DNA of 64,000 nt from Sagittula sp048553715 (GCF_048553715.1 NZ_JBLZNC010000004.1:124001-188000); one strand, 5' to 3'; positions 1 through 7,919 are shown, counted from the first letter of the stretch. The notes: a model not told the origin generated them from the letters alone. Translations and numbers: made by a program.

Positions 1-1352
1 GCATCCCACCACCGTTGCAGCGTGCGGGGATCGCGCGCCTCGGCGGGGAGGGGATCAAACCACCAGTGGTCAAACAGCTTGTCGCGCAGCAGGTTCACGC
101 GGTCACGCTGGGTGATTTCGATGGCGACTTCGGTGTCCCAGCGCAACGACCGACCATTCAGATTGGCTGACCCGACCATGCCGTAATCATCGTCACGAAC
201 CAGAACCTTGTTATGGACGTAGATGATGGGCGATCCCGCCAGAACAGAGCGCGCATCACGCGCGGCCATCACCGGGCGCACCGGCGCGGCAAAGGTCACG
301 CGGTCGCCAAAGGCCTCTGTCAGGGTTTCAATCGCGTCCCGTTCCAGCCCCAGACCATATTTGGCATCAATGTTTTCATTCCCTTCAAAGGCCACATCTT
401 CGGGCAGGGCAGGCAGGATGAAAAAGGCGGTCAGGTCGGGATTGACCAGCGCGGCCTTGGCCAAGGTATCGGACACAACGCCAGAGCGCAGAAACTGCGT
501 CTCTGCGTAGATCAGGTGACGGGCTTCACGGAAGGCGGCCAAATGCGCCTCTTCAATCTCGTGCAAGACATTGCGCGGGGACAGAAACGGCATCTGAAAG
601 CGGCGGGGCGCAGACAGGGTGCGTTTGATATGTGGCAGATCCTCGGGATCGGCGCGCCCCCCGCAGAGGTTCTCGAAGCACAAAAGATGGGTGCGGGCAT
701 CTTTCGCCTCGGGGCCGCGCATGATCAATTGCACGTCCGACCACGTCTGGTCAGAGGGCAGATCGTGGTCCTTGGTGTCAAAGCGGCGTTCGTTCAGATC
801 CAGCCCGCCCACATACAGCACCTCGCCATCAATCACGGCGAGCTTTTGATGGTGGGTGACCGTGTGGATTTCAGGGAATGACCCCTTATCCAGACCCACC
901 GCTTCGCGCGATAGCTGCACATCGCGCAGCCTGCGCAGGCGGCGCGACCGTTTGGCCATGACCGCAGGCATAAACGCCAGCCAAGGCAGCATGCCCGGCG
1001 TTGCGGGATGCATGGTGGCGCGCACCTGCAGTTGGTCGGCTGTGACATCGGCGATTTCCCCAAGCGCCGCGCCCTGACGCACCGTGCGCCATGACAGTTC
1101 GTGCAGGGGGGTGCCCATGACCGGATCAAAATCGCTGACCACAAGGGTGATACGCACCCCGCGCCGCAGCGCATGCGCCAGCAGGTCGAACCAGTCCTCG
1201 CCGATGGCACGCGCCTCTTGGCTGCGCAGGGCGGTGGTCATGTCGAATATGCGAAACCCTGCGAGGATTTCGCTCTTCGCCTCCAACACGGCGCGTTCAA
1301 ATGCGGGCCATGCCTCTTCGGCGGTGATCAGGACATCGAAATCACGCGGCAT
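1..1352 (-). CDS. Phospholipase D-like protein, partial (C-terminus beyond window)
   Basis: About 450 residues are visible before the frame leaves the window. Two HKD motifs typical of the phospholipase D/cardiolipin synthase superfamily are readable: HHQKLAVID followed by GGLDLNERRFD, and near the end VHNKVLVRDD followed by GSANLNGRSLRWDTE. Two such motifs form one active site, so the enzyme is probably catalytic on a phosphodiester or phospholipid. No signal peptide or membrane segment is seen at the N-terminus (MPRDFDVLITAEEAW). The ATG at 1352 lies 11 bases inside the end of the upstream histidine kinase gene, so translation is probably coupled and the gene is the last visible member of the nepR-ecfG-kinase operon. 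The substrate is unknown. Confidence 0.85.
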   Translation of the reverse strand, partial: MPRDFDVLITAEEAWPAFERAVLEAKSEILAGFRIFDMTTALRSQEARAIGEDWFDLLAHALRRGVRITLVVSDFDPVMGTPLHELSWRTVRQGAALGEIADVTADQLQVRATMHPATPGMLPWLAFMPAVMAKRSRRLRRLRDVQLSREAVGLDKGSFPEIHTVTHHQKLAVIDGEVLYVGGLDLNERRFDTKDHDLPSDQTWSDVQLIMRGPEAKDARTHLLCFENLCGGRADPEDLPHIKRTLSAPRRFQMPFLSPRNVLHEIEEAHLAAFREARHLIYAETQFLRSGVVSDTLAKAALVNPDLTAFFILPALPEDVAFEGNENIDAKYGLGLERDAIETLTEAFGDRVTFAAPVRPVMAARDARSVLAGSPIIYVHNKVLVRDDDYGMVGSANLNGRSLRWDTEVAIEITQRDRVNLLRDKLFDHWWFDPLPAEARDPRTLQRWWD

Positions 1353-3066
1353 CTTCCACCTTTTCGGGCGGCTTGAAGTCGCGTCGGGGGAATTCGATGG
1401 CCAGCGCGTATTGGTCCGGCTCTGCGGAATGGGTGACTTCGCCGTCAAGCTGGCGGACAAAGGCGGTCATCAGCCGGTTGCCCAGCCCGTCGCCCTGCTC
1501 CCCATCGGTGCCATCGCGTTCCGCATTGGAGCCTACAGTGTTTTCCACGCGCAGCACCACCAGACCATTGCCGTCTTCGAGCAACGAGATCGAGATATCA
1601 CGGCTGCCATCGGGGGCTGTGCCCACGTATTTGTAGGCGTTTGTCAGCGCCTCGGTCACCAGCATGGACAAAGGCACCGCCTGATCGGGGAACAGCGGAA
1701 CGCTTGCGATGTCAGAGGTCAGGCCGACCTTACCGTCGCGCGACATGGTGGACACATCGTCCACCACGGTCTGGATCAGGTCGCGGGAATCCACGGTGGT
1801 CAGATCGGTTGTCGTGTACAGCGTGCGGTGCAGCATGGCCAACCCGCGCACCCGCCGTTGAAGGCCGGCCAGCATATGCTTCGCTTCGGTGGAGCGGGCA
1901 GAGCGTGACTGCATGTTCATGATCGACGCGATCAGTTGAAGGTTGTTTTTGACGCGGTGGTGCACTTCTTTCAGCAGCACTTCCTTGTCGTGCAGATCTT
2001 TTTCCTGACGGGCCTCGGCCTCTGTCAGGATCAGCACCATCCGGTTAAAGGCGCGCTGCGCCTCTTCCAGTTCTTCGGGCGGGTTCGCCAGCATCAAGGG
2101 GGCTTGCCTGCGCTCGCCCAAGGCGAACTGCCGCATGGCAGAGCGCAGTTGGCGAACATGGCGGACCACCAGCCGTTGCAGTCCCAGAAAGGCCACGCCG
2201 ATCCCGGCCAGCCACATCAGGGCGGGGAAGACCACGGCCAAATGCGCGCGTGTTCCCTCGTTCGCGGAGGTCGCGACCGACACCGGCCAACTGCCCACCA
2301 GAACCAGAACGTCGTCAATCATGGGGGCTACGGCAAAGAACCGTTCCTGCCCGTCACCGGCTACACCGCTGAACGTGGTGCCGACGCGGCCAACCAGATC
2401 TGTCAGCTCCATATTCTGCGGCAGAAATCCGGCGGCCGCGCGTATCCCACTGGTCGACGAGATCACCTCGCCCGCTGTGTTCACCGACGCCAGCTTCAGC
2501 TCCTCGGTGGGGACGGGGTTCTGCATCAAGGCATTGACCAGCGAATGCGGAATGGAAATCGACACGATGCCAATGGGTTGGCCGTCAACACGCACGGGAT
2601 GCGACGCGGTAATGACCGCCTGTTTGGTCACCGGACCGGATTGCAGCATCTCGACCGCGGGGCCATTGCGTTCCATCGCGGACTGCAGGGTCGGGGTCGG
2701 TCCGAAATCACGGGTTTCCCCGCTGGACGAACAATCCATCCGGCCATCTGCCTGCACGTAGCTGGCGAAGATATACAACTGCTGGCTGTCGATGAAGTTG
2801 CTCAGGATACGGGTACAGGCAGCGCTGTCCACACGGTCAACAGCCGCCGACAGTCCACGCGCCGCCCCCAGCGCCTGCTGGATCAGCTCACGTTCGCCGC
2901 TGGCGGCGGCCACGGTCTCTGCCAGCAAGGCCGCACGCGAGAGGGCCTGAGCTTCGTCTACCACGACCTGTGTCTGGTAAACGGAGATCAGGCCCAATGG
3001 CAGCATGGCCAAAGACATGAGAAACGCGATCCGCGCCCCGAGACTTTTGGACAGGACCTTCAACAC
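1342..3066 (-). CDS. Membrane sensor histidine kinase, HisKA_2/HWE type (candidate PhyK)
   Basis: A short cytoplasmic start is followed by a transmembrane segment (FLMSLAMLPLGLISVY), a periplasmic sensor region of about 240 residues resembling a Cache-type domain, a second membrane segment (VVFPALMWLAGIGVAFLGL), a HAMP-like linker, then the phosphoacceptor helix EVHHRVKNNLQLI near residue 369 and an ATPase domain (LVTEALTNAYKY, GDGLGNRL). This kinase class typically phosphorylates PhyR in the alphaproteobacterial general stress response, and the gene directly follows ecfG. The start is uncertain: GTG at 3066 leaves a 25-base gap to ecfG, while TTG at 3117 would overlap it by 26 bases. The periplasmic signal cannot be predicted. 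Confidence 0.85.
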   Translation of the reverse strand: MLKVLSKSLGARIAFLMSLAMLPLGLISVYQTQVVVDEAQALSRAALLAETVAAASGERELIQQALGAARGLSAAVDRVDSAACTRILSNFIDSQQLYIFASYVQADGRMDCSSSGETRDFGPTPTLQSAMERNGPAVEMLQSGPVTKQAVITASHPVRVDGQPIGIVSISIPHSLVNALMQNPVPTEELKLASVNTAGEVISSTSGIRAAAGFLPQNMELTDLVGRVGTTFSGVAGDGQERFFAVAPMIDDVLVLVGSWPVSVATSANEGTRAHLAVVFPALMWLAGIGVAFLGLQRLVVRHVRQLRSAMRQFALGERRQAPLMLANPPEELEEAQRAFNRMVLILTEAEARQEKDLHDKEVLLKEVHHRVKNNLQLIASIMNMQSRSARSTEAKHMLAGLQRRVRGLAMLHRTLYTTTDLTTVDSRDLIQTVVDDVSTMSRDGKVGLTSDIASVPLFPDQAVPLSMLVTEALTNAYKYVGTAPDGSRDISISLLEDGNGLVVLRVENTVGSNAERDGTDGEQGDGLGNRLMTAFVRQLDGEVTHSAEPDQYALAIEFPRRDFKPPEKVEDAA

Positions 3067-3091
3067 GGTCAGGGCTCGTTCATAGTTAAAA

Positions 3092-3646
3092 TCACATCGC
3101 GTGTTTTTGGGCCGCAACGATGCCCGAGGTTACCCGATCGGTCAGTTCAAGGTGTTCGTCCTCATCGAGGCCCATCAGTTCGGCAAGCCGTGCACGTGCG
3201 CGGTTAACTCGGCTTTTCACAGTCCCGACAGCAACACCACAGGTTTCTGCGGCCTCTTCGTAGGAAAACCCTTCGGCACCCACCAGAACCAAGGCTTCGC
3301 GCTGTTCATCGGACAGTGTGGCGAAGGCGGTGTTGAAGTCGCGCATTTGCAGGCGACCGTCATGGTCAGGCTTCTGCGCGAGGCTGGCGGAAAAGGTGCC
3401 GTCGGGATCGCCTACTTCGCGGCGCGCCTTACGGTGGTGCGAATAATAGGTGTTGCGCAGAATGGTGAACAACCATGCCCGCAGGTTGGTGCCGACCTCA
3501 AAGGTGTCAATCTTGGTCCAAGCCTTCACAAGGCTGTCCTGCACCATGTCGTCGGCCAGCGCAGAGTTGCCCGTCAAAGACATCGCAAAGGCGCGCATGG
3601 CACCCAGATGTTCGACCAATTGGTCGCGGGGGTCAGGATTCGACAT
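3092..3646 (-). CDS. ecfG: General stress response ECF sigma factor (EcfG family)
   Basis: A 184-residue ECF sigma factor. Region 2 spans about residues 10-75 (AMSLTGNSALADDMVQDSL, LRAWLFTILRNTYYSHHRK) and region 4 about 105-155 (LSDEQREALVLVGAEGFSYEEAAE, VGTVKSRVNRARARL). EcfG is held inactive by the anti-sigma factor NepR and released when phosphorylated PhyR captures NepR; it directs polymerase to GGAAC-N16/17-CGTT promoters. The ATG at 3646 (MSNPDPRDQL) is chosen over an upstream in-frame start because it overlaps the end of nepR by 14 bases, the usual arrangement. Gene context (nepR, phyR, kinase) makes the assignment firm. Confidence 0.95.
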   Translation of the reverse strand: MSNPDPRDQLVEHLGAMRAFAMSLTGNSALADDMVQDSLVKAWTKIDTFEVGTNLRAWLFTILRNTYYSHHRKARREVGDPDGTFSASLAQKPDHDGRLQMRDFNTAFATLSDEQREALVLVGAEGFSYEEAAETCGVAVGTVKSRVNRARARLAELMGLDEDEHLELTDRVTSGIVAAQKHAM

Positions 3647-3812
3647 TATTGTCCCCGCCGTTCGAGGTGTTGCCGCTGTCGGCTGCGCGAAGCTGCGCAA
3701 GCAGGTCGGTAAACCTGTCGGGGACTTCCTGTTTCGTCACGTCCCCATAGGCGCGTTTCAGGTTTTCATCGATTTCCTGTTGCACCTTGGATGTCTTTCG
3801 ATCTGAGTTCAT
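3633..3812 (-). CDS. nepR: Anti-sigma factor NepR
   Basis: A 59-residue protein, MNSDRKTSKVQQEIDENL then KRAYGDVTKQEVPDRFTDLL, matching the short helical core of NepR, which binds EcfG in unstressed cells and is sequestered by the sigma-like domain of phosphorylated PhyR. The ATG at 3812 gives a typical NepR length; the longer upstream reading has no NepR character. Its last codons overlap the ecfG start (GAC AAT AAT GTC GAA TCC TGA), so the two are translationally coupled. Two leftward GGAAC-type promoter boxes lie upstream, consistent with autoregulation by EcfG. Confidence 0.93.
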   Translation of the reverse strand: MNSDRKTSKVQQEIDENLKRAYGDVTKQEVPDRFTDLLAQLRAADSGNTSNGGDNNVES

Positions 3813-3839
3813 TCTGCCGCACGCTTTTATCGAAGTTTC

Positions 3840-3871
3840 GGAACCAAACACCGACTGGCGCGTATGGTTCC
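3840..3871. promoter_or_regulatory. nepR-proximal bidirectional EcfG-like box
   Basis: On the minus strand GGAAC (3867-3871) is followed after 16 bases by TGTT (3847-3850), the same variant seen before the two secreted repeat proteins. On the plus strand GGAAC (3840-3844) is followed after 16 bases by CGTA. The minus-strand element is placed to give a short leader for nepR; the plus-strand element is weaker. The assignment rests on the known EcfG consensus GGAAC-N16/17-CGTT. Confidence 0.55.
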
Positions 3872-3964
3872 CAAGAATGTACAAAAAAATGCATGCACCC
3901 AAAATCTGCAAAGCGGGTGCGCAATAAGGTTTCTGAGTGCCTGCAATTTTTTTTTACGATGTCG

Positions 3965-3989
3965 GGAACACAACGCGGCTTGCGGCGTT
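3965..3989 (+). promoter_or_regulatory. EcfG promoter of phyR
   Basis: GGAAC (3965-3969), a 16-base spacer, then CGTT (3986-3989): an exact match to the EcfG consensus. Transcription would start near 3996, giving a leader of about 36 bases before the phyR ATG at 4032. It overlaps a leftward promoter almost base for base. Confidence 0.8.
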
Positions 3990-3996
3990 AGGTTCC
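3972..3996 (-). promoter_or_regulatory. EcfG promoter of nepR-ecfG (distal)
   Basis: Read leftward, GGAAC (3996-3992), a 16-base spacer, then CGTT (3975-3972): also an exact consensus match. It shares most of its bases with the rightward phyR promoter, so the two form an inverted repeat. RNA polymerase could use only one orientation at a time. Confidence 0.75.
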
Positions 3997-4031
3997 CAGG
4001 AAATGAAAAAAATTTATATGGAAAGCGGACA

Positions 4032-4841
4032 ATGAGCACTTCCCAGTCTACGGATCTTACCAGCGTAATCGGCAGCAATCTGCCGTTTTTGCGCCGTTAC
4101 GCGCGTGCTTTGACCGGCTCTCAGGAAAAAGGGGACAACTACGCTGCCGCCACGCTGGAGGCGATCCTCAGCGATATCGGCAGTTTCGACCGCAACATCG
4201 CGCCGAAAGTAGCGCTGTTCCGCGTTTTCCAGATGATCTGGAATTCGACCGGTGGCGCGTTGTCTGACAGCGCGGACGGTTTGGCGGCAAAGGCGCAAAA
4301 ACACCTCGCGCGGCTGACCCGCGACACCCGCGAGGCGCTGCTGCTGCACACGATTGAAGAGATGTCATTCGAGGAAGTCGGGCTGGTGCTGGACGTGTCC
4401 GAGGACGAGGCGCGCTCGCTGGTCGATATCGCCTACTCCGAGATGGCCAAATCCGTGTCCGGCAAGGTCATGATCATCGAGGACGAGGCCATCATCGCGA
4501 TGGATCTGGAAAGCATCGTCGGCGAGATGGGCCATCAGGTCACCGGCATCGCCAAGACCGAAACCGAGGCGCTCGCGCTGTACGAGACAGAGACCCCCGA
4601 TCTGATCCTGTCCGACATTCAACTGGCGGATCTGTCCTCTGGCATTGATGCGGTGAACAAGATCCTCGGCGAGAAGTCCGACATTCCTGTGATCTTCATC
4701 ACTGCCTTCCCCGAACGTCTGCTGACCGGCGAAAGCCCCGAGCCCGCGTTCCTGATCGCAAAACCCTACACCGAGGAACAGGTTCGCTCCGCCGTCAGTC
4801 AGGCGATGTTCTTCTCCTCGACAGAGACGCTGCAGGCCTAA
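4032..4841 (+). CDS. phyR: General stress response regulator PhyR
   Basis: A 269-residue protein. Residues 1-140 form a sigma-factor-like domain (FLRRYARALTGSQEKGD, TRDTREALLLHTIEEMSFEEV) and residues 145-265 a receiver domain with acidic pocket residues E150/D151, phosphoacceptor D195 in LILSDIQ, T224 and K244 (AKPY). This order (sigma-like then receiver) defines PhyR, the anti-anti-sigma factor that binds NepR when phosphorylated. The ATG at 4032 is preceded by GGAAAG. The gene diverges from nepR-ecfG and has an exact EcfG promoter, predicting positive feedback. Confidence 0.96.
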   Translation: MSTSQSTDLTSVIGSNLPFLRRYARALTGSQEKGDNYAAATLEAILSDIGSFDRNIAPKVALFRVFQMIWNSTGGALSDSADGLAAKAQKHLARLTRDTREALLLHTIEEMSFEEVGLVLDVSEDEARSLVDIAYSEMAKSVSGKVMIIEDEAIIAMDLESIVGEMGHQVTGIAKTETEALALYETETPDLILSDIQLADLSSGIDAVNKILGEKSDIPVIFITAFPERLLTGESPEPAFLIAKPYTEEQVRSAVSQAMFFSSTETLQA

Positions 4842-4865
4842 GTCGGCACTGCACCGCAAGACAAA

Positions 4866-4897
4866 ACCGGGCCGCTGTCCAGCGCCCGGTTTTTTTC
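4866..4897 (+). terminator. Intrinsic terminator of phyR
   Basis: ACCGGGC (4866-4872) pairs with GCCCGGT (4884-4890) across an 11-base loop and runs into a T tract, about 25 bases after the phyR stop codon. Confidence 0.85.
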
Positions 4898-4910
4898 ATG
4901 TCTAGGCGGT

Positions 4911-6071
4911 TTACAGGGCCAGATGTTCCAATGGCAAGCTGAGCCGGTGACTGAACTGCATGGGCGTCACGTCGGTGATGATTGCGCCGCGAAGCTGACC
5001 TTCGACGGCGATTGTCAGCAGCTTCGATCCGAAACCTGTACCCTTGGTTTCGGTAAAGTCACCCCAGCTTTGGCCGGTTTCCACCCAGTTCAGGTTCAGC
5101 TTTTCGTCCGCGATCTCCCACGTCACAGACAGGGTGCCGCCCTCGACGGACAAGGCCCCGTATTTCGCGGCATTTGTGGCCAGTTCGTGCAGCGTCAGCG
5201 TCAGGTAAATGGCCGCTTTCGCCCCGATATCGACCGATGGGCCTGCGATCTCCAGAATGGCCCCGCCGGAGTAGGGTGCCAGAAGTTTCTCCACCAGCGG
5301 TTGCAGGTGGGTCCCTTCGCCGGTGACGCGGCCTTGGGCTTGCACAACGGGGACGATCATCGAATGGGCGGTGTTCAGTGCGCTCAGCCGTGTTGCAATG
5401 CCGTCTGCAAGTTCGTCCACCGTTTTGGCGGTCCGTCGGTCAAGTCGCACCATGCCGTTGATCAGCGAGAACAGGTTGCGCACGCGGTGGTTCATCTCCT
5501 GCATCACTACGTCACGTTCGCTGACGGTGTGCCGCAGGGCAAGCTCGGCCTCCAGCATGGCGACCAGATCCTTGAGCGCGTCCAGATCATCGGCCGTCCA
5601 ATCGCGCGGCTCGCTGTCGATGACACAGAAGGACCCGAGCACTGTGCCCATAGGGTCGCGCACCGGCACGCCAAGGTAGGCAATTACGTTCAGATCATCC
5701 ACGGCCCCATTGTCGGCCAGCACAGGGTCCTTGCGCGAATCCGACACCATCAAGGGGCGGCCCGAACTGGCGACATACTGACAAAAAGAATGGGTCAGCG
5801 GGGTGCCGCAATCTTCGGCGGCGGGCCCGCACATGCCGATCTGGCCACGGAAATGCTGTCGCTTGTCGTCGACGTAGGACACAAGGCTGACAGGTGCGCG
5901 CAAGATCCGGCTGGCCAAGCGGACACTGCGCGCATGCGCGCTGTCCTCGCCCCCGTCCAACAGCCCACTGTTGCGCAGGGCATCCAGACGGCCGGGATCT
6001 GTCAGCTTGATCATGTGATCCGACGTATCGGCCTGCAAATGAACACTGCTATCCAAACGAATATTGGTCAT
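4911..6071 (-). CDS. Cytoplasmic GAF-domain HWE histidine kinase
   Basis: 386 residues with no membrane segment. A GAF domain covers about residues 40-165 (VSLVSYVDDKRQHFRGQIG, LGVPVRDPMGTVLGSFCVID). The phosphoacceptor helix EMNHRVRNLFSLINGMV has H195 and is followed by an ATPase domain (LHELATNAAKYGALS, GTGFGSKLL). Kinases of this HWE/HisKA_2 group commonly feed PhyR or serve as GAF-type light or redox sensors; no chromophore-binding Cys motif is evident. It converges on phyR and is separated from it by a terminator. The ATG at 6071 is chosen; an in-frame TTG at 6086 is possible. Confidence 0.85.
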   Translation of the reverse strand: MTNIRLDSSVHLQADTSDHMIKLTDPGRLDALRNSGLLDGGEDSAHARSVRLASRILRAPVSLVSYVDDKRQHFRGQIGMCGPAAEDCGTPLTHSFCQYVASSGRPLMVSDSRKDPVLADNGAVDDLNVIAYLGVPVRDPMGTVLGSFCVIDSEPRDWTADDLDALKDLVAMLEAELALRHTVSERDVVMQEMNHRVRNLFSLINGMVRLDRRTAKTVDELADGIATRLSALNTAHSMIVPVVQAQGRVTGEGTHLQPLVEKLLAPYSGGAILEIAGPSVDIGAKAAIYLTLTLHELATNAAKYGALSVEGGTLSVTWEIADEKLNLNWVETGQSWGDFTETKGTGFGSKLLTIAVEGQLRGAIITDVTPMQFSHRLSLPLEHLAL

Positions 6072-6144
6072 GTCGGCCCCCCCCAAATACGCGGCACATG
6101 GGCGCCGCGTTCAAATACTGTAAATTGATTTATTCAGACTCGAA

Positions 6145-6173
6145 AGGCCCGACACGCATACAGTGCCGGGCCT
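6145..6173 (-). terminator. Hairpin after the DUF1328 gene
   Basis: AGGCCCG (6145-6151) pairs with CGGGCCT (6167-6173). Read leftward it is followed by TTTCGAG, a poor T tract, so termination may be weak. It lies about 40 bases beyond the stop of the small membrane protein gene. Confidence 0.5.
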
Positions 6174-6213
6174 AGCGAAGTTTTGCGGAATTGTTGCAGT
6201 GGAACGGAGCCAA

Positions 6214-6384
6214 TTAGACGGACCGCCCGCGTACTGCGCGCAAGATCAGTGCGCCGACGAACAAGATGATGAACAGCACAAACAGCACCTGTGCGACGCC
6301 AGCCGATGCAGAGGCGATCCCGCCAAAGCCGAACACGCCCGCGATCAAGGCAACAACAAAGAAGATGACAGCCCAATACAGCAT
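6214..6384 (-). CDS. Small membrane protein, DUF1328 (YtjA-like) family
   Basis: A 56-residue protein with two hydrophobic segments, MLYWAVIFFVVALIAGVFGF and VLFVLFIILFVGALIL, joined by a small-residue turn (GGIASASAGVAQ), ending RAVRGRSV. This is the usual size and pattern of the DUF1328/YtjA family of tiny inner-membrane proteins, whose function is unknown and which are often stress-induced. An AGGAGAG ribosome site precedes the ATG at 6384. An EcfG-like promoter lies 42 bases further upstream, divergent from the promoter of the DUF883 operon. Confidence 0.85.
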   Translation of the reverse strand: MLYWAVIFFVVALIAGVFGFGGIASASAGVAQVLFVLFIILFVGALILRAVRGRSV

Positions 6385-6425
6385 GGAAACTCTCCTGAAT
6401 TTTCTGGGTTTTACTCTGCTTGTTT

Positions 6426-6451
6426 AACCGTTGAACGGCCCAATCGGTTCC
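6426..6451 (-). promoter_or_regulatory. EcfG-like promoter of the DUF1328 gene
   Basis: Read leftward, GGAAC (6451-6447), a 17-base spacer, then GGTT. The -35 part is exact; the -10 part differs from CGTT by one base. Position and spacing to the ATG fit. Confidence 0.5.
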
Positions 6452-6474
6452 CGCCACGCGCTGCAAACCCTGTG

Positions 6475-6499
6475 GGAACCAAAACGCGGGAAGCGCGTT
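6475..6499 (+). promoter_or_regulatory. EcfG promoter of the DUF883 operon
   Basis: GGAAC (6475-6479), a 16-base spacer, then CGTT (6496-6499): an exact consensus match, 24 bases before the ATG at 6523. Confidence 0.75.
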
Positions 6500-6522
6500 T
6501 CATCTCGCAAAGGAGATCCCAG

Positions 6523-6837
6523 ATGAGTGCTTCGAAAACGTCGCTGCGCAATGGCGCGGGCAAAGGCTTTGAAAAGGCGGCTGCGCATGCGCGTGACGCC
6601 ATGGACACCGCCCGTGAAACGCTGGAAACCGGCTATGACGAGGCCCGCGAACACGCGTCTCAGGCGCTTGATGCCGCGCAAGAGGGCGGTCGTCAGGCGC
6701 TCGACGAAGGGGTGGTTGCAGTGCGTGACGCCCATGGCAAGCTCGAAGGGATGGTCCGCCGCAATCCGACGACAGCCCTGCTGGGCGCGGCAGGCCTCGG
6801 GCTGTTGTTCGGTCTCGCGCTCAAGGGGCGCAAATAA
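6523..6837 (+). CDS. DUF883 (YqjD/ElaB-like) tail-anchored protein
   Basis: 104 residues: an N-terminal amphipathic helical region rich in Ala, Glu and Arg (FEKAAAHARDAMDTARETLE), then a C-terminal membrane anchor preceded by RRNP (TTALLGAAGLGLLFGLAL) and the basic end KGRK. This matches the DUF883/YqjD family, which in E. coli is stationary-phase induced, inner-membrane anchored and reported to bind ribosomes. AAGGAGAT precedes the ATG. It is the first gene of a run (DUF883, holin-like, unknown, AI-2E family) behind an EcfG promoter, so stress expression is inferred. Confidence 0.85.
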   Translation: MSASKTSLRNGAGKGFEKAAAHARDAMDTARETLETGYDEAREHASQALDAAQEGGRQALDEGVVAVRDAHGKLEGMVRRNPTTALLGAAGLGLLFGLALKGRK

Positions 6838-6884
6838 GCCTGCGTAGTGATGTGGGGCCGATTGGCCCAACCAAGGGGACCCAG

Positions 6885-7286
6885 ATGTTATTCAAAGCCG
6901 CCACAGATGGCCTGTCGACGCAGCTTATCGTTTTGATCGAAGAGCTGCGCGGCCTGCTGCGGACAGAGATTGCCTTGGCCAAAGCCGAGGTGTCCCAAGG
7001 GGCGTCCCGTATGGTTGTGGGTGCGGCACTGCTGGTTGTGGCCGTGATCTTTGTCTTCGTTGGTGTCTTTGCATTGGCCGCATCGGGCGTGATCGCATTG
7101 CACGAGGCGACTGGCTGGTCGTGGGCGCTTTCAAGCCTGTGCGTCGCCGGCGGATCGGTGGCCGTAGGTGTCGTCGTTGCGTTGATCGGGCTGCGGCGAT
7201 TGAAGGCGGCCAACCTGATGCCGCAACGCACTGTCGACAACCTGCGCGCCGACCTTGCCGCCGCTGCGGAGAGCCGTGATGTCTAA
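6885..7286 (+). CDS. Phage holin superfamily III-like (YqjE-type) membrane protein
   Basis: 133 residues with an amphipathic N-terminus (LIVLIEELRGLLRTEIALAKAE) and two hydrophobic hairpin segments (MVVGAALLVVAVIFVFVGVF; LCVAGGSVAVGVVVALIGL). The pattern fits the YqjE/Holin-X group, which commonly sits next to a YqjD/DUF883 gene as here. It is probably a housekeeping stress membrane protein rather than a phage lysis gene, since no phage genes are near. The ATG at 6885 follows AAGGGGA; the end overlaps the next gene by 8 bases. Confidence 0.75.
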   Translation: MLFKAATDGLSTQLIVLIEELRGLLRTEIALAKAEVSQGASRMVVGAALLVVAVIFVFVGVFALAASGVIALHEATGWSWALSSLCVAGGSVAVGVVVALIGLRRLKAANLMPQRTVDNLRADLAAAAESRDV

Positions 7287-7917
7287 GAAAATCAAAGATC
7301 TGGAAGCGCAGGCAGCGCTGCATCGTGCGGGCGTGTTCGCGGCCCTAAACGGATTGTCGAAGGCATCGCCAAAGACCGCCGTGGCGAATACTGACCTCGT
7401 CCAGACGCTTGCGCAATCTGCCGTGGATACCGCCAAGCGCAATCCCTTGGGGGCTGCGCTGATCGGGGTAGGGGCCGTTATGCTGCTGGCAAACGCGGGC
7501 TCCGACACGTCTGCGAAAAAGCCAGCCGAGGACGTCGAAGATACCGAAGATGACTACACGGCCGAGGCGATGCGCCTTAGCCTGCATGCCGGATTGGATC
7601 ACCTGCCGCCTGCGTCCCGCAAACGCATCATGCGCAAACGACTGGCGGCCTTGGACGCGCAGATCGCGTTGGAGGAACAGCCCTCCGGCGCGGGCAAGCT
7701 GGCGGCGCACCCGTTTGCCGCGATGCTCGCTGTGGTTGGTTTGGGCGCGATTGCAGCACTGCTGTGGCCCCGCAAAGAGGCCAAGTTGAAGGCAGAACGG
7801 GATGCCTCGCTTGCCGAGGCCGAGGCGCAGCTTGATCTCGAAGAGACGCGGACCTCGCCCTTTCCGGGCACCCCTCCCTATAGCAACGGCGCCGACAGGG
7901 CGCAGGACAGGATTTAA
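7279..7917 (+). CDS. Unknown membrane protein of the YqjDE-like stress operon
   Basis: 212 residues that I cannot place firmly. There are two short hydrophobic segments, each introduced by a basic/NP or HP turn: RNPLGAALIGVGAVMLLANA, and HPFAAMLAVVGLGAIAALLW followed by PRKEAKLKAE. Between them lies an acidic linker (EDVEDTEDDYTAEAM) and a basic helical stretch (RKRIMRKRLAAL). The anchors resemble those of DUF883/DUF3618 proteins. It overlaps the holin-like gene and is followed 2 bases later by the AI-2E family gene, so the three are one transcription unit. Confidence 0.7.
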   Translation: MSKKIKDLEAQAALHRAGVFAALNGLSKASPKTAVANTDLVQTLAQSAVDTAKRNPLGAALIGVGAVMLLANAGSDTSAKKPAEDVEDTEDDYTAEAMRLSLHAGLDHLPPASRKRIMRKRLAALDAQIALEEQPSGAGKLAAHPFAAMLAVVGLGAIAALLWPRKEAKLKAERDASLAEAEAQLDLEETRTSPFPGTPPYSNGADRAQDRI

Positions 7918-7919
7918 GC

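Noticed and set aside
6885..7286. Holin-like gene as a sign of a prophage
   Set aside because: It belongs to the YqjE type beside a DUF883 gene, and no phage structural, integrase or lysis genes are near.
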